A stretch of 64,000 nucleotides of DNA, taken from Streptomyces sp. XM4193. Its GTDB lineage: Bacteria > Actinomycetota > Actinomycetes > Streptomycetales > Streptomycetaceae. The notes below the pieces were generated by a model. That model worked only from the letters and a program-made list of their open reading frames with translations, did no database searches and was not told where the DNA came from. Of this stretch, positions 20,434-28,598 are shown in pieces. Both the position numbers and the translations under genes were made by a program. Location: contig NZ_JALLGK010000006.1 in assembly GCF_023072595.1 (NCBI RefSeq), positions 186,001 through 250,000 on the forward strand, written 5' to 3'. Numbering within the stretch: the first letter of the stretch is position 1; each line of letters opens with the position of its first letter.

Positions 20434-21327
20434 CTACCAGCTGGGCGGGCTGGCGAGGCTGCGCGAGACGGCCTCGTCGAGCAGCCGCGCGGTGGTCTCC
20501 ACATCGTTGCGGGAGTTGTCGATGATCGGCAGTCCCGACCCGTACCAGCCGGCCATCCGCCCGTGTATCCGGGCCACTTCCTCGTCGCTCAGACGCCGGT
20601 TGCCGCTGCGCTCGGCGTTGCGCTCGAGCACGATCTCCAGGCCCGGCAGCAGCACCACCGGGATCAGGCCGGGACCGACGTGGCGCTTCCAGCCGCCGAG
20701 CCCGATGACGGGACGGTCGGGGAAGACGGCGTCGTCGAGGATGCAGGAGATGCCGTTGGCCAGGAAGTTGCGCGCGGCGAAGCCGCAGGTGCGGCGGGCC
20801 AGGCGGTACTGGGCCTCGGAGTTGTCGTCCCAGCCGCTCTGCGGGTCGGCGAAGCCCGAACGCACCCACTCGCGCACGTCGTCCAGGCTGATGTGCGCGG
20901 TCGGCACCTGGCGGCGGTCGGCCCAGTAGCGGGCGACCGTGGTCTTGCCCGCGCCCGCCGGGCCGATCAGGAGCACCGCCACGGCGGTGTGCGCCACGTC
21001 CGGAGCGGACTGGTCGGCCGTCTGATGGGGTGCCAACACCGGGTCGCCGGTGGGGAGTTGGAGGTGGCCGGTCAGCTCACCGGCCGACTGCTGGGGCGGG
21101 GCGGGAGGCGGAGCCCAGCCACCGTGCGGCGGCTGCGGCGCGTGCGGCTGGGGCTGGGGCGCGTGCGGCTGGGGCTGCACGGGCGGCGGCTGCGGGTGGG
21201 GCTGCATCGGTGGCTGCTGCGGATGTGCGTGGGGCGGCGGGGGCCCGGGGTGCTGCCCGGAGGGCGGCTGATGGCCGGGGACGGCCATGGAGGGGGGAAC
21301 GGGCTGCTGCGCCCCGTAGTGCTGCAT
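20434..21327 (-). CDS. P-loop ATPase/kinase-like protein with a Pro/His/Gln-rich N-terminus
   Basis: 297 residues from ATG at 21327 (GGAG 9 nt upstream; an in-frame GTG at 21354 would add nine). The first 110 or so residues are a disordered proline-, histidine- and glutamine-rich tail with repeats of PQPHAPQ type. The C-terminal domain has a Walker A motif GPAGAGKTT, then DDVREWVRSGFADPQSGWDD, and ILDDAVFPDR, resembling the zeta-toxin/2'-phosphotransferase-type AAA group that acts on small molecules. The C-terminus is RNDVETTARLLDEAVSRSL. It lies at the end of the aro cluster, separated by a hairpin. The substrate is unknown. Confidence 0.87.
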   Translation of the reverse strand: MQHYGAQQPVPPSMAVPGHQPPSGQHPGPPPPHAHPQQPPMQPHPQPPPVQPQPHAPQPQPHAPQPPHGGWAPPPAPPQQSAGELTGHLQLPTGDPVLAPHQTADQSAPDVAHTAVAVLLIGPAGAGKTTVARYWADRRQVPTAHISLDDVREWVRSGFADPQSGWDDNSEAQYRLARRTCGFAARNFLANGISCILDDAVFPDRPVIGLGGWKRHVGPGLIPVVLLPGLEIVLERNAERSGNRRLSDEEVARIHGRMAGWYGSGLPIIDNSRNDVETTARLLDEAVSRSLASPPSW

Positions 21328-21387
21328 CCGGTCCCACTCCGATCTTTCACGCACCCGCTGTGCGCTGGGTCAACGGTACCGAACCGT

Positions 21388-21415
21388 ACCGTCCACCCGA
21401 ACGGGTGGGAACGGT
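21388..21415 (-). terminator. Terminator of the aro operon
   Basis: ACCGT and CCACCCG pair with CGGGTGG and ACGGT across a 2-nt loop with a 2-nt bulge. It lies about 115 bp after the aroQ stop and upstream of the P-loop ATPase gene. Confidence 0.55.
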
Positions 21416-21530
21416 GCACCCGCCACCGGCCGCCCCGCCCCGGTGCCTCCGGACCGCCCCGCCCCGGTGCGCACCTGCGGAGAGGGGCGGCGGAGCTGCG
21501 GGGCAGGGCGGAGCGGACCTGCTGGTTCTC

Positions 21531-21986
21531 TCAGCCCCTGGCGTCGCCGCGGACCTGCGCGGCAAGCGAACGCAGGGCCAGGAGATAGGAGTCGATGCCG
21601 AAACCGGCGATCGTCCCGGAGGCGACCGCGGCGACGACCGAGGTGTGCCGGAAGCTCTCCCGGGCGTGCGGGTTGGAGATGTGCACCTCGATGAGCGGTG
21701 CGGTGCGCTGCGCCGCGGCGTCCCGCATTCCGTACGAGTAGTGGGTGAACGCGCCCGGGTTCAGCACCACCGGCAGCCGTCCGTCGGCCGCCTCGTGCAG
21801 CCAGCGGATCATCTCGCCCTCGTCGTTGGTCTCGCGGACCTCCACCTCCAGGTCCAGTTCGCGGCCGAGCGCGGTGCACCGTTCGACCAGGCCGGCGTAG
21901 GAGGTGGCGCCGTAGACATCGGGCTCGCGGGAGCCCAGCCGGCCGAGGTTGGGACCGTTGAGGACCAGGACGCGGCTGCCGCTCAC
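21531..21986 (-). CDS. aroQ: 3-dehydroquinate dehydratase, type II
   Basis: Dehydrates 3-dehydroquinate to 3-dehydroshikimate; 151 residues, the type II size that forms dodecamers. VLVLNGPNLGRLGSREPDVYG carries the mobile-loop Arg and the catalytic Tyr. VLNPGAFTHYSYGMRDA and IEVHISNPHARE are the other active-site segments. GTG at 21986 overlaps the aroB stop by four bases (GTGA), so it is translationally coupled. It is the last gene of the aro operon. Confidence 0.95.
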   Translation of the reverse strand: MSGSRVLVLNGPNLGRLGSREPDVYGATSYAGLVERCTALGRELDLEVEVRETNDEGEMIRWLHEAADGRLPVVLNPGAFTHYSYGMRDAAAQRTAPLIEVHISNPHARESFRHTSVVAAVASGTIAGFGIDSYLLALRSLAAQVRGDARG

Positions 21987-23077
21987 GCCGCGATCTCCGC
22001 GTGCGCGGCCAGCAGCATCGCCGGGTCGGGACTCTCCAGCACGGTCGGCGAGGCCAGTCCGTTCAGGACGATGAAGCGCAGCCGGTCGCCGCGGGTCTTC
22101 TTGTCGACCTTCATCGTCTCCAGCAGCATCGGCCACTGGTCGCCGCGGTAGGTGACGGGCAGCCCGACGGACTCCAGTACCGCACGGTGGCGCTGCGCCG
22201 TCGCCTCGTCCAACCGGCCCGCGATACGGCCCAGTTCGGCCGCGAAGACCATGCCGACGGAGACGGCCGCACCGTGGCGCCACTCGTAGCGCTCGTTCTT
22301 CTCGATCGCGTGGGCGAGCGTGTGGCCGTAGTTGAGGATCTCGCGCAGGCCGGACTCCTTGAGGTCGCTGCCGACCACCTCGGCCTTGACCCGGATCGAG
22401 CGCTCCAGCAGTTCGGTGGTGTGCGGACCGGCGGGCCCGCGGGCGCCCTCGGGGTCGCTCTCGATGAGCTCCAGGATCGTCGGGTCGGCGATGAAGCCGG
22501 CCTTGATGACCTCGGCGAGGCCGCTGACGTAGTCGTGGACAGGCAGGCTGTCCAGCGCCGCGAGGTCGCACAGCACCCCGGCCGGCGGATGGAAGGCGCC
22601 GACGAGGTTCTTGCCCTCCGCGGTGTTGATGCCGGTCTTGCCGCCGACCGCCGCGTCGACCATGCCGAGCACGGTCGTGGGCACGGCGATCCAGCGCACT
22701 CCGCGCAGCCAGGTCGCCGCCACGAAGCCGGCGACGTCCGTGGTGGCGCCGCCGCCGACCCCGACGATGACATCGCTGCGGGTGAAGCCGGTCTGGCCGA
22801 GCGCCTTCCAGCAGTACGCGGCGACCTCGGCCGTCTTGGACTCCTCGGCGTTGGGCAGCTGGACCGCGATGGCCTCGTACCCCTGCTCGGCGAGATCCTC
22901 GCGCAGCACCTGCCCGGTCTCGGCGAGCGCCTCGGGGTGGAGCACGGCGACCCGCCGGGCCTGCTTTCCGATCAGGGCCGGCAGCTCGCCGAGGAGTTGA
23001 CGGCCGATCAGGACGTCGTAGGGCTCGGTGCCCGCGCTGCCGGCGACCGTGACGCGTACCGGGGTTTCGTTGCTCAT
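21983..23077 (-). CDS. aroB: 3-dehydroquinate synthase
   Basis: Converts DAHP to 3-dehydroquinate using NAD and a divalent metal; 364 residues. Visible motifs: VGVGGGATTDVAGFVAATWL (NAD site), WIAVPTTVLGMVDAAVGGKT, NLVGAFHPPAGVLCD, and the metal histidines in LNYGHTLAHAIE. The ATG at 23077 overlaps aroK by four bases and is preferred to an upstream in-frame start on this ground. DAHP synthase itself is not in the window. Confidence 0.96.
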   Translation of the reverse strand: MSNETPVRVTVAGSAGTEPYDVLIGRQLLGELPALIGKQARRVAVLHPEALAETGQVLREDLAEQGYEAIAVQLPNAEESKTAEVAAYCWKALGQTGFTRSDVIVGVGGGATTDVAGFVAATWLRGVRWIAVPTTVLGMVDAAVGGKTGINTAEGKNLVGAFHPPAGVLCDLAALDSLPVHDYVSGLAEVIKAGFIADPTILELIESDPEGARGPAGPHTTELLERSIRVKAEVVGSDLKESGLREILNYGHTLAHAIEKNERYEWRHGAAVSVGMVFAAELGRIAGRLDEATAQRHRAVLESVGLPVTYRGDQWPMLLETMKVDKKTRGDRLRFIVLNGLASPTVLESPDPAMLLAAHAEIAA

Positions 23078-23601
23078 GCCTTCCTCAGCTCCAGGGCGTC
23101 CATGATCTCCTCGACGACCTCGTCGGGGGTGCGTTCGTCCGTGCTCACCACGACCCGGGCCACCTCGGTGTACAGGGGGCGGCGCTCCTCCATCAGCCGG
23201 CGCCACTGCTGGCGGGGGTTGACGGCGAGCAGCGGCCGGGCGACGTCGAGCCCGGTGCGACGCGCGGCTTCGGCGACGCCCATCTCCAGGAAGACCACCG
23301 GGCGCCCGGCGAGCAGTTCGCGGGTCTCGGCGGCGATGACCGCACCGCCACCGAGCGCGAGCACGCCCTCGTGCTCGGCCAGGGCGGTGCGCACCGCGGC
23401 GCGCTCCAGGGCGCGGAAGTGGTCCTCGCCCTCGTCGTAGAAGATCTCGGCGATCGGCTTGCCCGCTCCGCCGACGATGTCCTCGTCGGTGTCGCGGCAG
23501 ACGGCGTCCAGGCGTTCGGCCAGCAGTCGGCCGACGGTCGACTTGCCGACGCCCATCGGGCCGACCAGGACCACCGCCGGGCCGGCGTTCGCGGCGCTCA
23601 C
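23074..23601 (-). CDS. aroK: Shikimate kinase
   Basis: Phosphorylates shikimate at the 3-OH; 175 residues. Walker A VGPMGVGKSTVGRLLA, shikimate-binding DTDEDIVGGAGKPIAEIF, and LALGGGAVI followed by the lid PLLAVNPRQQWRRLMEERRP. GTG at 23601 overlaps the aroC stop by four bases. It is much smaller than the open frame around it, whose extra length is an aroC shadow. Confidence 0.95.
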   Translation of the reverse strand: MSAANAGPAVVLVGPMGVGKSTVGRLLAERLDAVCRDTDEDIVGGAGKPIAEIFYDEGEDHFRALERAAVRTALAEHEGVLALGGGAVIAAETRELLAGRPVVFLEMGVAEAARRTGLDVARPLLAVNPRQQWRRLMEERRPLYTEVARVVVSTDERTPDEVVEEIMDALELRKA

Positions 23602-24782
23602 CGGATCGCCAGGTTCTCGAGGTAGCCGGAGACGTTGCGGCGGGTCTCGGCGACGTTGTCGCCGCCGAACTTCTCGGCCACCGCGTCGGCGAGCACCAGC
23701 GCGACCATCGCCTCCGCCACGATGCCCGCGGCCGGCACCGCGCAGACGTCCGAGCGCTGGTGGTGCGCTCTGGCCGTCTCGCCGGTGCTGACGTCGACGG
23801 TCGCCAGGGCCCGCGGCACCGTGGCGATGGGCTTCATCGCGGCCCGTACGCGCAGGAGTTCGCCGGTGGTCAGCCCGCCCTCGGTGCCGCCGGAGCGGCC
23901 CGAGGCGCGGCGGATGCCGTCGTCGGTGACGACGATCTCGTCGTGCGCCTTCGAACCGGGGACCCGCGCGAGGTCGAAGCCGTCCCCGACCTCGACTCCC
24001 TTGATCGCCTGGATGCCCATCAGCGCACCGGCCAGTCGTGCGTCCAGTCTGCGGTCCCAGTGGACGTGCGAGCCGAGGCCCACCGGCACACCGTGGGCCA
24101 CGACCTCGACCACCCCTCCGAGGGTGTCCCCGTCCTTGTGGGCCTGGTCGATCTCGGCGACCATCGCCTCGGAGGCCGAGGGCTCCAGCGCGCGCACCGG
24201 GTCGGCGTCCAGGCGCTCGACGTCCGCCGGCACCGGCACCCTGCCGTACGTCGCGCGGGCCGCGCCGAGCTCCACCACGTGCGAGACGATCTCGACGCCG
24301 CAGGTCTCCTTCAGGTACGAGCGCGCCACCGCGCCGAGTGCCACCCGAGCCGCGGTCTCGCGGGCCGAGGCGCGCTCCAGGATCGGACGGGCCTCGTCGA
24401 AGCCGTACTTCTGCATGCCGGCGAGGTCGGCGTGGCCGGGCCGGGGGCGGGTGAGCGGGGCGTTGCGGGCCAGGTCGGCGAGAACCTCCGGATCGACCGG
24501 GTCGGCCGCCATCACCTGCTCCCACTTGGGCCACTCGGTGTTGCCGACCATGATCGCGACCGGGGAGCCCAGGGACAGGCCGTGGCGCACACCGCCGAGA
24601 AAGGTGATCTCGTCGCGCTCGAACTTCATCCGGGCGCCGCGTCCGTAACCCAGACGGCGCCGGGCAAGGGCGTCCGCCACCAGCTCGGTGGTGATCGGCA
24701 CACCGGCCGGCAGCCCCTCCAGCGTCGCCACCAGTGCGGGGCCGTGGGACTCCCCTGCGGTCAGCCAGCGCAACCTGCTCAA
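23598..24782 (-). CDS. aroC: Chorismate synthase
   Basis: Makes chorismate from EPSP with reduced FMN; 394 residues. Starts at TTG (24782), with GGAG six bases upstream, giving MSRLRWLTAGESHGPALVAT. Signature segments include RGARMKFERDEITFLGG, RPGHADLAGMQKYGFDE and RASARETAARVALGAV. The EPSP synthase gene aroA is not in this cluster, as in many actinobacteria. Confidence 0.96.
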   Translation of the reverse strand: MSRLRWLTAGESHGPALVATLEGLPAGVPITTELVADALARRRLGYGRGARMKFERDEITFLGGVRHGLSLGSPVAIMVGNTEWPKWEQVMAADPVDPEVLADLARNAPLTRPRPGHADLAGMQKYGFDEARPILERASARETAARVALGAVARSYLKETCGVEIVSHVVELGAARATYGRVPVPADVERLDADPVRALEPSASEAMVAEIDQAHKDGDTLGGVVEVVAHGVPVGLGSHVHWDRRLDARLAGALMGIQAIKGVEVGDGFDLARVPGSKAHDEIVVTDDGIRRASGRSGGTEGGLTTGELLRVRAAMKPIATVPRALATVDVSTGETARAHHQRSDVCAVPAAGIVAEAMVALVLADAVAEKFGGDNVAETRRNVSGYLENLAIR

Positions 24783-24875
24783 CGGTTCTCCTCAAGTCCT
24801 CGACGCGTCGGGTCCTGGCGCGACGTGTGGTGCAGATCCTGCCACGGACCGCCTCGCGCTCCGGGCGGAGGTCCG

Positions 24876-25730
24876 TCAGCCGGACAGCCCGCCGGACAGC
24901 GTGCCGCGGGCGGTCAGCGCGGCCTCGCCGGCGCGGCGCATCGCAGCCAGCGGCCCGTGCTCGGCGCCGGTCATCAGCTCCACCTGGAGCACGGCCTGGT
25001 GGACCAACAGGTCGAGGCCGCCCACGAGTTGCCCGCCGCGCTGCTGCCAGGCCGCGGCCAGCTCGGTCGGCCAGGGCTCGTACAGCACGTCGAAGAGCGT
25101 GCCGGGGCGCTCGGGCACGGAGCCGGCGAGTGCGTCGGTGGCGCCCGCGGGGGTGGTGGCGACCACCAGCGGTGCGCCCAGCGCCTCCGCCGCCCGGCTC
25201 CAGTCGGTGGTGGTGACGCAGACGCCCAGCCGCTCGCCCCAGCCGCGCATCTCCCGGGCGCGCTCGGGGCTGCGCACATACGCGGTGATCTCGCCGTCGC
25301 AGATCCGGCCGAGGGCGGAGAGCGCGGAGGCGGCGGTGGCGCCGGCACCCAGAACGGCGGCGTGCGGCACCCGTTGCACACCGCGCTCGCGCAGCGCGGC
25401 GAGCATGCCGGGCACATCGGTGTTCTCGCCGACCCGGCGGCCGTCCTCGGTGAAGACGACCGTGTTCACCGCCTCGATGTCGGCCGCGGTCGGACTCACC
25501 TCGTCCAGCAGGGGGATCACGGCCCGCTTGAGCGGCATGGTGAGGGAGAGGCCGGCCCAGGAGGCGTCCAGCGTGCCCATGAACGGCGCGAGCGCCCGCT
25601 CGTCGACCTCGAACATGTCGTACGCCCAGCCGCTGAGCCCCAGCGCCCGGTACGCGGCGCGGTGCAGCTCGGGCGAGAGCGAGTGGGTGATGGGCGAGCC
25701 GAGAACCGCGGCCCTTCGTTCTTCGGTCAT
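24876..25730 (-). CDS. aroE: Shikimate dehydrogenase
   Basis: NADPH-dependent reduction of dehydroshikimate; 284 residues. The substrate segment VLGSPITHSLSPELHRAAYR contains the two serines that hold shikimate, and LTMPLKRAVIP contains the catalytic Lys. The nucleotide fold has AVLGAGATAASALSALGR. The ATG at 25730 shares one base with the mltG stop (TGATG), so it is coupled to mltG. 93 bp separate it from aroC. Confidence 0.94.
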   Translation of the reverse strand: MTEERRAAVLGSPITHSLSPELHRAAYRALGLSGWAYDMFEVDERALAPFMGTLDASWAGLSLTMPLKRAVIPLLDEVSPTAADIEAVNTVVFTEDGRRVGENTDVPGMLAALRERGVQRVPHAAVLGAGATAASALSALGRICDGEITAYVRSPERAREMRGWGERLGVCVTTTDWSRAAEALGAPLVVATTPAGATDALAGSVPERPGTLFDVLYEPWPTELAAAWQQRGGQLVGGLDLLVHQAVLQVELMTGAEHGPLAAMRRAGEAALTARGTLSGGLSG

Positions 25731-27808
25731 CAGTCGTTCCTGCGTTGTTCCTCGTTGAACTCCCGCACGTGCCGCGAGTGTTCCTCGAAGGTCTCGCTGA
25801 AGCGGGTATCGCCGGCCCGGACGGTGACGAAGTAGAGCCACTCCCCCTTGGTCGGCTTGAGGGCCGACTCGATCGCCTGGTGGCCGGGGTTGTCGATCGG
25901 GCCGGGGGGCAGCCCGGCGATGCGGTAGGTGTTGTACGGGTGGTCGAGCTTGGTGTCGGTGACGCTGACGTCCAGGGTGGAGCGGCCGAGCGCGTAGTTG
26001 ATGGTGGAGTCGAAGTCCAGGCGGCCGTTGGTGGCGCTGTTGCCCGGCTTGATCCGGTTGTAGACGACCCGGGAGACCTTGCCGAACTCGTCGTCGGACT
26101 GGGCTTCGGCCTGGATCAGCGAGGCGATCGTGAGCACCTCGTAGGGGGTGCGTCCGACCTTCTTGGCGTTCCCCTCCAGATCCACCTTCTTGAACTCGGC
26201 GTTGGCGCGCTTGACCATCTCCTTGAGCACGGCCACCGGTTCGGTCTTCTTCGAGACGCTGTACTTGGACGGGAAGAGGAAGCCCTCCAGCGGGTCCCCA
26301 CCCTCCTCCGCCCAGGACGGCAGGTCGAACTCGGTGCTCTCGGCGACCTTCTCGGTGGTGCCCTCGGGCGATTCGGTGCGCTCGTCGATGAGTTCGTAGA
26401 TCTTGCTGGCCCGCAGCCCCTCGGGCACGATCAGCCCGCTCTGGCTGGCGGGGTCGAGCATCAGCTTGATCGCGGCCTCGGCGGACATGCCCTTGCGCAG
26501 CAGATACGTGCCCGCGTGGATCTTGGCCGCGTCGCCGTTCTCCCCGCTCGCCTCCACGAAGGCGTCGTGGCTCTTGACGACACCGGCCTTCTTGAGGATG
26601 TTCCCCATGTCGGAGAGCGAGGACGCGGTCGGGATCTCGACCTGCACCTCGCCGCTGCCCTCTCCCGAGTAGTCGGGCGCGGAACCGAACTGCCCCTGGA
26701 GGAAGTCGTACGCCAGGTAGCCCGCGCCGCCGACACCGCCGACCAGGACGACCGCGGCCGTCAGACAGGCCATGCCGTTCTTCTTGCGCCCGCCGTCCTT
26801 GCGACCGCCGTCCTTGCGCCCGCGCCCGCGCCTGCGGCCCGGCTCCCGCTCGTCCGGATCGTCGTCGAAGTCGTCGTCCTCGGCTGCTCCGGCACGGCCC
26901 CTGCGCCCCGAACCCTCGCCGCCCTCACCGCTGTCCGCACGCTCGCCCCGGCCCGCGGCCCGCTCCGCCCGCGCCTGCCCCCGCCCGCCGGAAGCCGCGG
27001 GGGCGGCTTCGTCCGAGAAGAAGGCGTGGTTCTCCAGGCGGGAGTCGCTGTCCCACTCCTCGGGCGCCGCCGGCTCGGGCTGCCGCGCCTGTGCCGCTCC
27101 GCGCGCCTGCGCGCCGGCCGCCCCCGCGTACGGGGCGCCCCGGCCCAGGGAGGCGTCCTGGCCGTACGCGGTGTCCGCGCCGTACGAGCTGTCCTGCCCG
27201 TAGGAGGTGTCCGCGCCGTAGGCGGCGTCCCGGCCGTGCGGATCGCCGTGTCCGTACGAGGGGTTCTGCGGGTGTCCGGCGGGGCCGCCGTAGGACTCCG
27301 CGCCACCGTAGCCCTGCTGCTGCGCGTACGGATCGCCGGCCGGGTAACCGCCCTGCTGCTGCCCGGCCGCGATGCCGCCGCCGTAGGAGTCGTGCTGCTG
27401 TGCGTACGGGTCCTGGCCGTAGGCGGAGCCTGCCCCGTAGGCGTCCTGGGGTGCGTAGGACTGCCGGCCGCCACTGGTGTCGCCGTAGCCGTAGCCGCCC
27501 TGCTGGGCGTGCGGGTCGTACTGCGACTGGTGTTGCTGCTGCTGTTGGTACTGCTGGGACGGGTCCTGGTACTGGCCCTGCTGCTGGTTCATGCCCAACG
27601 GGTCGTCACCGTACGGCGACTGGGGCGCGGCCGGCTGCTGCTGCCAGTCGGCGTAGCCGTAGGGGTCCTGCTGGGGCCCGCCCTGCTGCGGGTGGCCCCG
27701 GTCCGGCGCCCGGTGCGCCTGCTGAGTACCGTCCCAGCCCTGGTCCCCGTACAACGGGTCCTCGGGATGCCACGGTTGGGAGCCTGGGCCCCGGCCATAC
27801 TCAGTCAT
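25730..27808 (-). CDS. mltG: Endolytic murein transglycosylase MltG (YceG-like) with a very long cytoplasmic N-terminus
   Basis: Membrane-anchored lytic transglycosylase that cuts nascent glycan strands and limits their length. 692 residues, about twice the E. coli enzyme. Residues 1-345 are disordered: first Gln/Tyr/Gly-rich with repeated YGQD/YGAD units, then acidic, then a Lys/Arg patch. One membrane segment lies at about 346-366. The outside part carries the YceG domain with LTIASLIQAEAQSDDEFGKV, catalytic Glu near 568, then the conserved VVYNRIKPGN and AGLPPGPIDNPG. ATG at 27808 follows AGGGGA. It is coupled to aroE and lies downstream of ruvX, as in other actinobacteria. Confidence 0.95.
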   Translation of the reverse strand: MTEYGRGPGSQPWHPEDPLYGDQGWDGTQQAHRAPDRGHPQQGGPQQDPYGYADWQQQPAAPQSPYGDDPLGMNQQQGQYQDPSQQYQQQQQHQSQYDPHAQQGGYGYGDTSGGRQSYAPQDAYGAGSAYGQDPYAQQHDSYGGGIAAGQQQGGYPAGDPYAQQQGYGGAESYGGPAGHPQNPSYGHGDPHGRDAAYGADTSYGQDSSYGADTAYGQDASLGRGAPYAGAAGAQARGAAQARQPEPAAPEEWDSDSRLENHAFFSDEAAPAASGGRGQARAERAAGRGERADSGEGGEGSGRRGRAGAAEDDDFDDDPDEREPGRRRGRGRKDGGRKDGGRKKNGMACLTAAVVLVGGVGGAGYLAYDFLQGQFGSAPDYSGEGSGEVQVEIPTASSLSDMGNILKKAGVVKSHDAFVEASGENGDAAKIHAGTYLLRKGMSAEAAIKLMLDPASQSGLIVPEGLRASKIYELIDERTESPEGTTEKVAESTEFDLPSWAEEGGDPLEGFLFPSKYSVSKKTEPVAVLKEMVKRANAEFKKVDLEGNAKKVGRTPYEVLTIASLIQAEAQSDDEFGKVSRVVYNRIKPGNSATNGRLDFDSTINYALGRSTLDVSVTDTKLDHPYNTYRIAGLPPGPIDNPGHQAIESALKPTKGEWLYFVTVRAGDTRFSETFEEHSRHVREFNEEQRRND

Positions 27809-28126
27809 CGATCCCCTATGCCGCGCTTCGGCTTCCGCCATCGAGAGCTCGACGCTCGGTCGGCCGCCGTGTCGCCCGGAACGCTACCGTATTGCGATCA
27901 CACAACCACCTGAGCCGGACCCTTGCGGGGCGTGCCCCTCCCCCGGTCGGGCCCGCGCCGACGAGCGGTCGCCCGAGTCCGCGGACCCGGCACCCGTACA
28001 CGCCAACGAGCCCCGGGAGCACGACGTTCCCGCAGGACCGGGCCCCGCGGGCGGAATCGGCCCGGGACCGATCGCGTGCGGGCGCACTTCCCACCAAACC
28101 CTGCTCCGCCGCCCCCGCGGGCCGGC
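27809..28126. other. Intergenic region ruvX-mltG
   Basis: 318 bp with no gene. The part near 27870-27905 is comparatively AT-rich and is the likely promoter area for mltG-aro, but I could not fix -35 and -10 boxes with proper spacing. Confidence 0.45.
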
Positions 28127-28579
28127 TCAGACGCTGTGGCCCGGCGGCTGACCCGATCCGCGCTCCGCCTCCAACGCGCTCTGCAGGATCACCACCGCCG
28201 CGGCCTGGTCGATACGGGACCGGCCCTTCTTCGCGCTCACCCCGGACGCACGCATCGACTGGGCGGCGGTCACCGTGCTCATGCGCTCGTCGACCAGCCG
28301 CACCGGCACAGGGCCGACCAGAGCGGCCAGCCGCTCCGCGAAGGACCGCACCTTCGCCGCGGCCGGCCCCTCGCCACCGCTCAGCGAACGGGGCAGCCCG
28401 ATCAACACCTCCAGCGGCTCGTACTCCTGGACGAGCTGTGCCAGGCGACGCTGGGCGGCCGGTACGTCCTTGCCGGGCACGGTCTCGACCGGAGTGGCGA
28501 GCACCCCGTCGGGGTCGCAGCTCGCGACCCCGATCCGGGCGTCCCCCACATCGACGGCCAACCGCCGTCCCCTGCGCAT
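28127..28579 (-). CDS. ruvX: RuvX/YqgF-family Holliday junction resolvase-like nuclease
   Basis: 150 residues, RNase H-like fold. It begins RRLAVDVGDARIGVASCDPD, where the first catalytic Asp is in AVDVG; LEVLIGLPRSLSGGEGPAA and VRLVDERMSTVTA carry the further conserved acidic residues, and SRIDQAAAVVILQSAL ends the fold. The family is linked to pre-16S rRNA end processing and to DNA junctions. It is 19 bp downstream of alaS, a widespread neighbour pair. The ATG is at 28579. Confidence 0.93.
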   Translation of the reverse strand: MRRGRRLAVDVGDARIGVASCDPDGVLATPVETVPGKDVPAAQRRLAQLVQEYEPLEVLIGLPRSLSGGEGPAAAKVRSFAERLAALVGPVPVRLVDERMSTVTAAQSMRASGVSAKKGRSRIDQAAAVVILQSALEAERGSGQPPGHSV

Positions 28580-28598
28580 CAGTTGACTTCCAGCGGGC

